Source of the DNA: CAUPWF01 sp964367905
Lineage (GTDB): Bacteria; Bacillota; Clostridia; Lachnospirales; Lachnospiraceae
DNA length: 43,672 nucleotides
Direction: 5' to 3'
Assembly: GCA_964367905.1 (NCBI GenBank)
Contig: CAYIZP010000027.1
Coordinates: 1-43,672 of the forward strand
Part shown: positions 17,261 to 25,977 of the stretch, one piece after another
How positions within the stretch are numbered: position 1 is the stretch's first letter
Layout: every line of letters begins with the position of its first letter
Made by a program: the position numbers and the translations under genes
The notes under the pieces: model-generated
The model's input: the letters and a program-made list of their open reading frames with translations, nothing else
What the model was told of the DNA's origin: nothing
Database searches by the model: none

Positions 17261-19210
17261 ATGCTAGAATATAATTTATTGTCAGAATACACCTCGCTAT
17301 TTATTTTGACCGCAATTATAATTAGTTTTAGAAGAGATTATGAGGCGAGAAATTTACAATTTAGATTTTTAAAGGCTATGTATTATTCAGCCTTTATTAG
17401 TGTTGTTCTAACCATTACGTCTGTGCTTTGTACAACTAATCTTTCCGCTTATTCAAACTACTTTATATCTTATATCTTAATACTTTTTTATTTTTTGTTT
17501 CTGCCGTGTTTACCAGTGATGTTTATACTCTACTCGATCACTATAACTGATTTTAGCTCGAATGAAAAAGATCATTATAAAAAGCTATTTCCATATTGCC
17601 TTCCGTATTTGGTCTATATAATAGTTATATTGTTAAATGGATTTACAAATAAGATTTTTACAATTGGTGAAAGCAATTGTTACATAAGAGGTGATTGGTA
17701 TCAAGCACCTTTTGTAATTAATGGATTTTATGTACTGATGTTATTTTATCTTGCGATTAAAAACAGGAAAACGGTATATAAAGAAATAATGCAAGTGTTA
17801 AGCGTTACTTTTGGGCTATCTTTAAGTTTGATTTTACTCCAATTTTTTATGGATGATGTCATTCTTACTGGAGCAAGCTATACGATGGGCATTTTAATCG
17901 TCCATCTGTATATTCAAAACGTACGAAAATCAGCAGACCATTTAACAGGTGTATATAACAGAATTGCGTTAACTCACAAAATAAACGAGAGTATTAAGAG
18001 TAACGAGTATTTTTCATTATACATAATAAGCTTGCGAAATTTTAAAAGTGTCAATGAACGATATGGTCTTGAAATAGGTGATAAACTATTAAGATTAGTT
18101 TCGGGAAATCTGTCAAAAAGATTTTCAATAAATAAAGTATTTAGATACAGTGGCGATGAGTTTGCGATTCTATCAAAAGACTTAAGTGAAGAATATTTGA
18201 TGAAGGTAGGTGCTACTATAGACGAACTCAATCAACCGATTTCTATAGAGGGTTTAGAAGTGGGTTTGGATCTGATTTTTGTTAGGGTTGATTATCCATC
18301 ATTTTCAAAAAACTCAAAAGATTTGATATCGGCTGCTGATTATTCGATACGCACTTTGAAAGAGAAACCTGGCGATGAAAGATACTTATATGATGTTTCG
18401 ATTATGCAAAATATGTCCGAAAAAAATTTGATGACACAGAAAATTAAAGATGCTCTTACTAATGATGACTTTATAGTTCACTACCAACCAATTTTCTCCG
18501 TTGAAAAAAACGCATTCACTAATGTAGAAGCTTTGGTTAGAATGTTTGGTGATGATGGAGAGCTATTGTATCCAAAAAGCTTTATTGGGTTGGCTGAAAA
18601 AACTGGACTTATTACAAAAATCACTTACAAAGTTTTGGAGATTGTATGTAGGGACTTACGAGAATTATTAGAACATAACCAATTGGGAACGCAGTTTGAG
18701 TCCGTTTCCATAAACTTCCCTTACTATCAATTTGCCTTGCCTGATATGATTGAACATGTTACGGCAATCTTATCAAAGTATAATATCCCGCCGTCTATGA
18801 TTAAAATTGAGATTACAGAAAGAGTTCTTATTTCGGATGCCTTTAATATGAAAACAATTATGAAAGAAATGCAGGAAAAAGGATTTGTTTTCGAGCTTGA
18901 TGATTTTGGAATTGAATACTCAAATATGAGTGTGTTTTTAGATTTACCACTTGATATAATTAAAATCGACAGAAGTCTTCTACTTTCTGCTACCAAATCA
19001 AAAGAAAAAAGAAAGTTTTTTGAATATCTTATTTTGGGAATCAAGTCTACCAATAAGAAAATTATCGTCGAAGGAATAGAAGAGTTGGAACAAAAAGATT
19101 TTTGTGTTTCATGTAAATGTGATTATATCCAAGGATATTTTTTCTCAAATCCAATTTCTATTTCCGATGTTCTCTGTTTTATAGGACAAGATAAAAATAA
19201 ATTTTGGTAA
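17261..19210 (+). CDS. Membrane GGDEF-EAL protein, likely c-di-GMP phosphodiesterase
   Basis: The 649-residue protein has about seven hydrophobic segments (1-215), a GGDEF domain reading SGDEF (297-301) and an EAL domain (about 395-640). The EAL domain has EAL at 423-425, SIN, EITE, DDFG at 547-550, IKID, VEGIE and QGYFF, so the metal-binding and catalytic residues appear complete. I expect hydrolysis of c-di-GMP to pGpG. The GGDEF part keeps the DEF but lost the first Gly and has no I-site, so it may bind GTP as a regulator. The ribosome site is weak (AGAGAAAAATAA before ATG). It lies 44 bases after the cyclase pair. Confidence 0.85.
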   Translation: MLEYNLLSEYTSLFILTAIIISFRRDYEARNLQFRFLKAMYYSAFISVVLTITSVLCTTNLSAYSNYFISYILILFYFLFLPCLPVMFILYSITITDFSSNEKDHYKKLFPYCLPYLVYIIVILLNGFTNKIFTIGESNCYIRGDWYQAPFVINGFYVLMLFYLAIKNRKTVYKEIMQVLSVTFGLSLSLILLQFFMDDVILTGASYTMGILIVHLYIQNVRKSADHLTGVYNRIALTHKINESIKSNEYFSLYIISLRNFKSVNERYGLEIGDKLLRLVSGNLSKRFSINKVFRYSGDEFAILSKDLSEEYLMKVGATIDELNQPISIEGLEVGLDLIFVRVDYPSFSKNSKDLISAADYSIRTLKEKPGDERYLYDVSIMQNMSEKNLMTQKIKDALTNDDFIVHYQPIFSVEKNAFTNVEALVRMFGDDGELLYPKSFIGLAEKTGLITKITYKVLEIVCRDLRELLEHNQLGTQFESVSINFPYYQFALPDMIEHVTAILSKYNIPPSMIKIEITERVLISDAFNMKTIMKEMQEKGFVFELDDFGIEYSNMSVFLDLPLDIIKIDRSLLLSATKSKEKRKFFEYLILGIKSTNKKIIVEGIEELEQKDFCVSCKCDYIQGYFFSNPISISDVLCFIGQDKNKFW

Positions 19211-19292
19211 AAAAGATTTTATATAGGTTATACTAATTTGGAGTTAAAATTTAAAATAGATTACTGTATTAAATATAATGGAGGATGGAAAT

Positions 19293-20948
19293 ATGAGTAA
19301 AAAGTTATTTAACTTTTTTATTGGATGTGTCGTGATTTTAATTATCCTCTGTGTCGCTTCGTCTTTTCTTAATAGTGAAAAAGATGTCTTGTTAACTTAT
19401 GATGAAGCAGGTGTGACAAATCTTAGTACATGGATATTAGTCGGAGATGGGATAAACAAGCAAATTGAGATGTCGGATTTTGAGCCTCAAGATACAAAAT
19501 TTGAACCTTATAGTTTGTTAGGTGTGATATCTACAAGTGAATATAAAAAGCCTGTAATAATACTTGAAAGCATGCATCAAGCGTTTACTATCAGTGTGGA
19601 TTCTGAAATTATTTATGAATTTGGACAAGATAGTAGCACAGTTTTTTCCAATCCTAATGGGGGGATTTGGCATTTTGTAGAGTTACCTTATATCGAGACA
19701 GAGAATAACATAACGATAGATGTTGTGCCAAGTGATGATAAAACCTCAATTGGCATCACGGATATATATTTAGCTGAAGAAGGTGAAGCGGCTCTATTCT
19801 TGATTTACAGATATGCTATAAAGTTACTTATTTCATCAATAATTTTGATTATTGGCATTATTCTTTTGGTGGCTCAAGCATTTATGTCAAAAGGAATAAA
19901 AAGCAATAATTTAATACTGTATCTAGGTTTATTGTCGACCAATATAGCTATTTGGTTGATAAGTGAAACTAATTTACTGCAGTTTTTTGTTGGAAATACA
20001 TTTATATTAGGGAATCTGCCCTATTGGTCGATACAACTATTATTCATACCTTTTATTTTCTATGTTGACAGTATGTATACGCCGTCTCATAAGTCGATAT
20101 CAAGGTATTTATGTATCGCCTTTATGATTAATTTTGTTGTAGCTCTAGTGCTCCATGTGACAGAAATATCCTACTATTATAATACATTATGGATAGTACA
20201 TTTGATTATGGTTGTTACTTTGTTGTATTTTATAATTTCTTTAGCGTATGAAGTTCTTATGAAAAAGAATAAAGATGCCAAAGTGATATTATTGCAGATT
20301 TCATTTTTGGTTTTTGCTGCTTTGGCAGAACTGGCTGTTTTTTATTTTGGCGATAATATGAACTCAATAGGTGTGAGCCTGCAAACGGGTATGTTATTAT
20401 ATCTAATGGCTTGTATAATATCAACTTCGCTTAAACTAAGAAATATTTGGACTGAAAGTATGCATACAGAATATTTGAGTAAAATTGCATATTCAGATAT
20501 CTTGACATCACTACTCAATAGACGTGCATTTGAAAGAGATTTAGAATTATTCAAGGAAAGCGATAATTCCACAAAAATAATAATTACATTTGATCTCAAT
20601 AATTTGAAGTATTTTAATGATAGTTTGGGACATCAAACAGGCGATAATTACTTGATTTGGTTTGCTGAATTGGCACAAAAATATTTAGGTGAATATGGAA
20701 AGTGCTATCGTGTGGGTGGAGATGAATTTTCAGCTATATTATATAATGTACCGTTTGATATTTTAGAAAAACAGCTTCAAACGCTTCAAGAGAGATTCAA
20801 AACATTTGATAACGGCAATAAGTCAGGTGTTGCAATCGGTTATGCACATTACGATCAAAATGACTATCCTAATATAATGGATTATCTTCATCACCTTGAT
20901 GAATGCATGTTTAAAAATAAGGTGATTATGAAGCATGATATAGGATAA
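19293..20948 (+). CDS. Diguanylate cyclase with extracytoplasmic sensor and 7TM region
   Basis: I start at ATG 19293 (551 residues) because GGAGG lies 8 bases upstream; another in-frame ATG at 19278 has no site. A first membrane helix at about 6-24 is followed by an extracytoplasmic beta-rich domain (about 30-170). Next come about seven helices to residue 395, a 7TMR-DISM-like arrangement for sensing small external ligands. The GGDEF domain has an intact GGDEF at 475-479. There is no RxxD inhibitory site. It probably has its own promoter, being 82 bases after the EAL gene. Ligand unknown. Confidence 0.83.
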   Translation: MSKKLFNFFIGCVVILIILCVASSFLNSEKDVLLTYDEAGVTNLSTWILVGDGINKQIEMSDFEPQDTKFEPYSLLGVISTSEYKKPVIILESMHQAFTISVDSEIIYEFGQDSSTVFSNPNGGIWHFVELPYIETENNITIDVVPSDDKTSIGITDIYLAEEGEAALFLIYRYAIKLLISSIILIIGIILLVAQAFMSKGIKSNNLILYLGLLSTNIAIWLISETNLLQFFVGNTFILGNLPYWSIQLLFIPFIFYVDSMYTPSHKSISRYLCIAFMINFVVALVLHVTEISYYYNTLWIVHLIMVVTLLYFIISLAYEVLMKKNKDAKVILLQISFLVFAALAELAVFYFGDNMNSIGVSLQTGMLLYLMACIISTSLKLRNIWTESMHTEYLSKIAYSDILTSLLNRRAFERDLELFKESDNSTKIIITFDLNNLKYFNDSLGHQTGDNYLIWFAELAQKYLGEYGKCYRVGGDEFSAILYNVPFDILEKQLQTLQERFKTFDNGNKSGVAIGYAHYDQNDYPNIMDYLHHLDECMFKNKVIMKHDIG

Positions 20949-20995
20949 TATTTATAGAGGTTTCAAATAAAATTTTACGAGAGGAAGAATAAATT

Positions 20996-21637
20996 ATGAT
21001 AAAGACAATTATTTTTGATTTGGATGGAACCTTATTAGATACATTGGCAGATATAGTAACATCGGTCAATACTGTTCTAGCAAAATATGGGTTTGAAACT
21101 CATGAATATGATAGTTATAAAAATTTCATAGGAAATGGAGCACGGGTGCTCATAGAAAAAGCTTGTGCTAGTAAAGACAAGGATATGATTGATGTGGTAT
21201 TGGCTGATTTTTTAACATATTATAATGAGCATAGCACAGATAGGACGGCTCCGTATGAAGGTGTTATGGAGATGCTCGAAGCATGTCAGGATAAAGAAAT
21301 TCCGATTTCAATATTAAGTAACAAACCGCATATGTCCACGGTTCAGGCGGTGAATCATTATTTTAGCAATATAACATTCTTTGCTGTAGAGGGTCAGAGT
21401 GAAGGTGTTCCGATTAAACCAGACCCGACGAAAGTTCTTCGAATTCTCAAGGAATTAGGTGTTGCACCAGAAGATGCACTTTTTGTTGGTGATAGCAATG
21501 TAGATATAATGACAGGACAAAATGCTAATATGCGTACCATTGGATGTTGTTATGGATTTCGAGGTCGAAAAGAGCTTGAGGAAGCTGAATCGGATCACCT
21601 TGTAGAGTCACCAATGGAAATATTATCATATTTGTAA
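20996..21637 (+). CDS. gph: HAD-family phosphatase, phosphoglycolate phosphatase-like
   Basis: The 213-residue protein is a haloacid dehalogenase hydrolase with the nucleophile motif DLDGTLLDT (8-16), the second motif Ser in ILSNKPH, the lysine in GVPIKPDP, and the acidic metal motif VGDSNVDIMTG. A helical cap follows motif I, the plan of phosphoglycolate phosphatase and pyrophosphatase PpaX. It removes phosphate from small metabolites in the cytoplasm; substrate choice within this group cannot be read from sequence. GAGAGGAAG precedes the ATG. It follows the last GGDEF gene by 47 bases and may be read with it. Confidence 0.8.
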   Translation: MIKTIIFDLDGTLLDTLADIVTSVNTVLAKYGFETHEYDSYKNFIGNGARVLIEKACASKDKDMIDVVLADFLTYYNEHSTDRTAPYEGVMEMLEACQDKEIPISILSNKPHMSTVQAVNHYFSNITFFAVEGQSEGVPIKPDPTKVLRILKELGVAPEDALFVGDSNVDIMTGQNANMRTIGCCYGFRGRKELEEAESDHLVESPMEILSYL

Positions 21638-21674
21638 CATGATTATTAAAGAAGATATTATATGTAGAGGGATA

Positions 21675-22265
21675 ATGAAGTTGAATAATAAAATAAGGGT
21701 AATTATTATATGCATTTTGTGTACAATCCTATTAACAGGATGTATGAATATGACAGAGAATGTAGAAGAGAGTAGTAAAATCGAAGAGGAAGAAGATAGT
21801 TTGGCTGATATTGAAAAAGAGTTTGGCGGCTATAAGGTGCCAGATGATTGGTATGAGGATACAAAATTTATGAAGGATGCTTTTTCTTATATAAAGACGG
21901 GTACGGCAGTCAATGAACCTTTCGATTGTGTGGTTGTATATGCAGATGTGAATGTATATAAAGCTGATGACCATGAAGTGTTTCGAGATGCAATTGTGCA
22001 ACAATTACCGAGTTTAGTGCCAGATGGTACTGAATTAATAGGGGAAGGGATTTATACGAAACAAGGCTATGCTTGCTATATATTTGATATAGTCTATGCA
22101 GAAACGCCATATCCAGAAGTTGAGGAAGAATATCATAGAAAAATAGCATATATTGTTGGGGAAAACAAACATTGTATGGTTGAAGAGATATGGTTTGGAG
22201 AGGGAGCAGAGAGTCATGAGGTGTTTCAAGGAATTTTAGATTCATTTGTTTGGAATGAGGAATGA
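21675..22265 (+). CDS. Small lipoprotein of unknown function
   Basis: I chose ATG 21675 (196 residues) since the signal peptide then starts properly with MKLNNKIR; an earlier in-frame ATG at 21639 would only extend it. A hydrophobic stretch (about 8-20) ends in the lipobox LLTGC, with Cys23 as the lipidation site. An acidic linker follows, then a compact domain of about 150 residues rich in Tyr, Trp and Glu. I do not recognise the family. It is flanked by the HAD phosphatase and an acetyltransferase at short spacing, which says little about its role. Confidence 0.6.
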   Translation: MKLNNKIRVIIICILCTILLTGCMNMTENVEESSKIEEEEDSLADIEKEFGGYKVPDDWYEDTKFMKDAFSYIKTGTAVNEPFDCVVVYADVNVYKADDHEVFRDAIVQQLPSLVPDGTELIGEGIYTKQGYACYIFDIVYAETPYPEVEEEYHRKIAYIVGENKHCMVEEIWFGEGAESHEVFQGILDSFVWNEE

Positions 22266-22325
22266 TACAAAAGTAAGAAGTTAGATGTTGTGAAATCGTC
22301 CGATATTTGGAGGGAGGGGAATTAT

Positions 22326-22769
22326 ATGATTCGTTATATAGAAAAAAGAGATGCAGAGGAATGCATCAAAATGATGGAAGAGTTTTACTCTACAGATGCA
22401 GTTTCTCATGAGATACCAAAACAAAATATTTATAATTCTGTAGAGGCGGCATTAGATGATAATCCACATATTAGAATGATAGTTTGTGAAACGGAAGGAG
22501 AATATGAAGGGTTCAGCATATTATCGTTCTACTATTCGACTGAAATGGGTGGTATAGCAGTTATAGTGGAAGATATCTATATTCGGGATGAATTCAAAGG
22601 TAAAGGATATGGGACAGCAATTTTCGAATTTATTCGAAAAGAATATGATGGAAAAACAAATCGATATAAATTAGAGGTGAGATCCGATAATGAAGCAGCT
22701 ATTAGATTATACAAGCGATGGGGGTTTAGAGAGTCACCGTATAAACAGATGGGATTGGATCTGGGGTGA
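22326..22769 (+). CDS. GNAT family N-acetyltransferase
   Basis: The 147-residue protein (ATG 22326, with GGAGGGAGGGG just upstream) has the GCN5-related acetyltransferase fold. The acetyl-CoA pyrophosphate loop is EFKGKGYGTAI at about residues 90-100, with the beta-bulge strand before it (VIVEDIYI) and a C-terminal LEVRSDNEAAIRLYKRWGF segment. It moves acetyl from acetyl-CoA to an amine, but the acceptor is not predictable. Strong terminator hairpin downstream ends this gene group. Confidence 0.85.
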   Translation: MIRYIEKRDAEECIKMMEEFYSTDAVSHEIPKQNIYNSVEAALDDNPHIRMIVCETEGEYEGFSILSFYYSTEMGGIAVIVEDIYIRDEFKGKGYGTAIFEFIRKEYDGKTNRYKLEVRSDNEAAIRLYKRWGFRESPYKQMGLDLG

Positions 22770-22793
22770 TGGAACCATACAGTAGGAAAAGCA

Positions 22794-22841
22794 GCTTGAA
22801 AGTGGAGTGTTTTAATACTTCATTTTCAAGCTTTTTTTTTC
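22794..22841 (+). terminator. Strong intrinsic terminator
   Basis: A long stem (AGCTTGAAAGTGGAG with CTTCATTTTCAAGCT, a few mismatches) ends in nine T residues. It closes the region before the carbohydrate operon. The stretch 22842-22975 is extremely AT-rich and shows no gene. Confidence 0.85.
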
Positions 22842-22975
22842 ATCATTGTTTTTAAATTAACAATATAGGTATGACGTTTAAATAGAAAAAAATGGTAAAA
22901 ATATAATATATGCACAAAAAAAAGATAAAAAAACAAATAAAACATACATAATATTTAAAAAAAACAAAAATTAGA

Positions 22976-23004
22976 TTGACAAAGGTCTTACTATTGTGTA
23001 ATAT
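22976..23004 (+). promoter_or_regulatory. Promoter of the GntR-ABC-transketolase operon
   Basis: TTGACA (22976-22981) and TAATAT (22999-23004), spaced 17, with TG just before the -10. Between them GGTCTTACT (22984-22992) resembles a FadR/GntR half-palindrome of the GGT-N-ACC kind, although one arm is imperfect. Repression by the GntR protein of the same operon is plausible. Confidence 0.6.
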
Positions 23005-23030
23005 AAATTTCAAGAAGGAGGTGCGTTAGT

Positions 23031-23729
23031 ATTAATATTCAGCAAAAAGAAAATATATTATTACCTAATATGATCGCAACGAAAATTAAAGAAATTATTA
23101 TCCAAAAACAAATGGCACCAGGAGAACGGTTGCCATCTGAGAAAGAATGGATAGAAAAATTTGGAGTGAGTAGAGCGACAATCAGAGAGAGTATGAAGAT
23201 TTTAAAGGCTGAAAATGTAATTGAAATTCAGCGAGGAAATGGTACTTTTGTAAGTGAATTTTTGGGAGTCGGAGATGATCCTCTTGGGCTAGGTTTCGCA
23301 AATAAAGATCAAGTGGTTAGAGATTTGTTAGAAGCAAGATTGTTATTTGAACCTCAGATTACAATGTTGGCGGCACAAAATGTAAAACCAAGTAATATTG
23401 AACAATTAGAACTGATTATGAAGAGGTTTGAGGCAGAGGAACAGTCAAATGAAGTTACTATGGAACTGGATGTGGAGTTTCATACTGCAATTGCAAGTTG
23501 TACACAAAATGATATTTTGATTCGAATAGCTCCAATTATTAATGACTCTATTCGTCAAGGTTATACTGAGACGAATCAAGTTTCGGGAAGTTTAGAACGA
23601 GCAAAACACTGTCACCTAAATATGATTCGTGCGATAAAAGAGGGGAATTTATTTGATGCAGAATACTATGCGAAACGACATATTCGAGAAACACTAAATG
23701 ATTTGATGAAAATGGAGGAAAAGAAATGA
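23031..23729 (+). CDS. GntR/FadR-family transcriptional regulator, apparent AUU start
   Basis: A repressor-type protein with a winged helix (about residues 18-80; LPSEKEWIEKFGVSRATIRE) and a C-terminal FCD ligand domain (about 95-225) carrying Asp/His metal-site residues (DVEFH, CHLNMI, HIRE). The strongest ribosome site, AAGGAGGTG at 23015-23023, sits 7 bases before ATT 23031, which is in frame. The first in-frame ATG, at 23070, has no ribosome site and leaves few residues before the helix-turn-helix. No ATG, GTG or TTG lies in frame between. I therefore propose an AUU start, giving 232 residues. It overlaps the binding-protein gene by 4 bases and probably senses the imported sugar or a product. 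Confidence 0.8.
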   Translation: MNIQQKENILLPNMIATKIKEIIIQKQMAPGERLPSEKEWIEKFGVSRATIRESMKILKAENVIEIQRGNGTFVSEFLGVGDDPLGLGFANKDQVVRDLLEARLLFEPQITMLAAQNVKPSNIEQLELIMKRFEAEEQSNEVTMELDVEFHTAIASCTQNDILIRIAPIINDSIRQGYTETNQVSGSLERAKHCHLNMIRAIKEGNLFDAEYYAKRHIRETLNDLMKMEEKK

Positions 23730-25045
23730 AAAAGAAGATTTTGGGAGTTTTGTTAACAGTAATCATGGTAACTAGTCTTGTTGCTTGTGGCGGAAGCGAT
23801 ACGAGTGAAGCACCAAGCGGAGAAGCAAGTGCCGATTCTGAAGAGTCTAGTGTCGATTCAGAGGATGCCACTGGTGGAGAGGTCGAACCAGTAGAAATTA
23901 CATACACATATTGGGCGGATAAGACAGAGTATTCACAACTAATGCAAGATATTATTGCTAAATTTAATGAGACAAACGAATCGGGAATCACAGTAATTGG
24001 TGAAGAAATGCCTTGGGATGGTGGTGCATATTCTGAGAATTTATTTAATGCAGCTATGGGAGGTGGACAAACTGATACAGCAGCATGGAAATTGACAGCT
24101 ACTCCATTATTCTACAATAATGACTTGTTAGCCGACTTGACACCATATATCAACGAGTGGGATATGAAAGATGATATTGATGAAAATATGTTTGAAGTTA
24201 TGAAATCAGCAAGTGGTACAGAAGAGATTTATGTAATGCCATGGAATACACAGATTCTTTATGTATATTACAGACCGTCTTATTTTGAGCAAGCTGGAAT
24301 AGAAGTACCAACGACATATGAAGAGTTTTTAACAGCAATCGAGAAGTGCACGATGGATACGGATGGGGATGGGAAAACAGATGTTTACGGATTCGGTATG
24401 CGTGGAAGCAATGGTGGACAGGAGCCATGGGGGAACTTCATTCATGGAACAGGAGGCTCATTTGATGATTTGACAAGCGAAGAAGCTATCGCAGGCATGC
24501 AGGATTATACTGATGTATACACAAATGGATATGCACCAGCAACAGCAGTTGGAGATGGATTCAACGAAATTATTGCAGGTTTTCAATCGGGGTTAACAGC
24601 GATGACAGTACACCATACAGGCTCGTCGGCTGGAATGGTAGAAATTTTTGGTGATGATGTATCAGCATTTGCTTTCCCAGCGGGTGATGGACAATGGACT
24701 TCGATGGGGGATACAGAGAACGTTATTTTTGAAAGCTGTGAAAATAAAGAAGCAGCATTTGAGTGGATTTCTTATTTAGCAACAGGAGAAGGACAACAAA
24801 TGTGGTGTGAAGGTACAGGAAATGTTCCGGTAAGTAAAACAGTGCAAGAAACTGAATTCTTCCAAAATGATCGTTTTATGAAGGCGTCATTTGACGGACA
24901 AAGCTATGCAGGTGTTATTCCAATTAAAGATACTACTACAGAGTGGGTTTCATCAGTTTGGCCAAATACAATTTCACAAGCATTAACGGAAGATATTACA
25001 GCTGAAGAGTGTATGGCAATTTTAGAAGAAGAATTGAATAAGTAA
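23726..25045 (+). CDS. Sugar ABC transporter substrate-binding lipoprotein
   Basis: This 439-residue protein belongs to extracellular solute-binding family 1 (maltose/oligosaccharide type). A signal peptide ends in the lipobox LVAC with Cys21, followed by a Ser/Glu-rich linker to about residue 52. The mature domain starts EITYTYWAD and ends with the usual helical C-terminus. Aromatic residues such as those in MPWNTQILYVYYRP could stack on a sugar ring. It captures a carbohydrate outside the cell for the two permeases that follow. The ATGA overlap with gntR and a downstream hairpin suggest it is the most abundant product of the operon. Confidence 0.9.
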   Translation: MKKKILGVLLTVIMVTSLVACGGSDTSEAPSGEASADSEESSVDSEDATGGEVEPVEITYTYWADKTEYSQLMQDIIAKFNETNESGITVIGEEMPWDGGAYSENLFNAAMGGGQTDTAAWKLTATPLFYNNDLLADLTPYINEWDMKDDIDENMFEVMKSASGTEEIYVMPWNTQILYVYYRPSYFEQAGIEVPTTYEEFLTAIEKCTMDTDGDGKTDVYGFGMRGSNGGQEPWGNFIHGTGGSFDDLTSEEAIAGMQDYTDVYTNGYAPATAVGDGFNEIIAGFQSGLTAMTVHHTGSSAGMVEIFGDDVSAFAFPAGDGQWTSMGDTENVIFESCENKEAAFEWISYLATGEGQQMWCEGTGNVPVSKTVQETEFFQNDRFMKASFDGQSYAGVIPIKDTTTEWVSSVWPNTISQALTEDITAEECMAILEEELNK

Positions 25046-25056
25046 TGTAGAAATTA

Positions 25057-25086
25057 CGAAGGCTTTTCTTGATTGAAAAGCTTTCG
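25057..25086 (+). other. Intercistronic hairpin after the binding-protein gene
   Basis: CGAAGGCTTTTC and GAAAAGCTTTCG form a 12-bp stem with one G-U pair, with no U-run after it. Such hairpins commonly protect the upstream message and lower expression of the permeases relative to the binding protein. Confidence 0.55.
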
Positions 25087-25102
25087 CAATAGGAGAATAT
25101 GA

Positions 25103-25975
25103 ATGGGAAAAAAGAAAAATATATGGCCGTATTTACTGGTGGCACCAGCTGTTATCATTATAGGATATGTGGTGTTCTACCCCGTTATAAATGCCATTCT
25201 TATGAGTTTGCAAAGCTATGATTTACGTAGACCCAAAGAAATTGAATTTACTGGTTTGGTAAATTATATTGAAATGTTCCAAGATGAATTATTCTTTAAA
25301 GGACTATACAAAACCTTGTTGTGGGTAGGTTTTGGAGTTGGATTTCAGTTTGTGTTTGGTTTTGTATTGGCAGGACTACTGAATAAAAAATTTTTTGGTA
25401 GAGGAATCATCAGAGCCGTTAGCCTTATTCCTTGGGTTACGCCAGGGGTGTTAATAGGTTTAATGTGGAAATGGATATACGATGGAAATTATGGTGTTTT
25501 GAATGACATCTTAATGAAATTAAACTTGATTGATGAAAATATACCGTTTTTATCACAAGTAAGCACGGCTTTCCCAGCGGAAATTGTAACTATTGTTTGG
25601 CAAGGAATACCTTTTTTTGCATTAATGCTTCTGGCAGGATTACAAAGTGTTCCACACGAACTATATGAAGCAGCAGATATTGATGGCGCAACATCAGCAC
25701 AGAAATTCTTTAGAGTTACCGTACCTTGTATGAAAAATACAATTTTTATTACAGCGTTATTGAGAATAATATGGGTAGCTAACTCAGTAGATGTTATTCT
25801 TAATATGACAGAAGGTGGACCTTCTTACTCGACACAGACCTTAAGTGTATATATCTTCAATAAAGCAAGTGCGTTGGACTTGGGCTATGCATCTGCTATG
25901 GCAATTATATTAGCAATTTTATTATCAATAGTAGCGATACCATATTTGAAGAGTACGTTTAGGAAGGAGGAATAA
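25103..25975 (+). CDS. Sugar ABC transporter permease, MalF/UgpA type
   Basis: The 290-residue inner-membrane subunit has six hydrophobic segments and the EAA loop, here EAADIDGATSAQKFFRVTVP (about residues 190-209), that docks the ATPase. It forms the translocation channel with the next gene product. There is no ATPase gene in the operon, so it probably uses a shared MsmX-like ATPase encoded elsewhere, as many Firmicutes sugar importers do. TAGGAG precedes the ATG. The stop is 2 bases before the next start. Confidence 0.9.
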   Translation: MGKKKNIWPYLLVAPAVIIIGYVVFYPVINAILMSLQSYDLRRPKEIEFTGLVNYIEMFQDELFFKGLYKTLLWVGFGVGFQFVFGFVLAGLLNKKFFGRGIIRAVSLIPWVTPGVLIGLMWKWIYDGNYGVLNDILMKLNLIDENIPFLSQVSTAFPAEIVTIVWQGIPFFALMLLAGLQSVPHELYEAADIDGATSAQKFFRVTVPCMKNTIFITALLRIIWVANSVDVILNMTEGGPSYSTQTLSVYIFNKASALDLGYASAMAIILAILLSIVAIPYLKSTFRKEE

Positions 25976-25977
25976 GA

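Noticed and set aside
23548..23991. Minus-strand frame of 147 codons across gntR and the binding-protein gene
   Set aside because: Antisense of coding sequence with a Ser/Pro-rich low-complexity product and no family resemblance.
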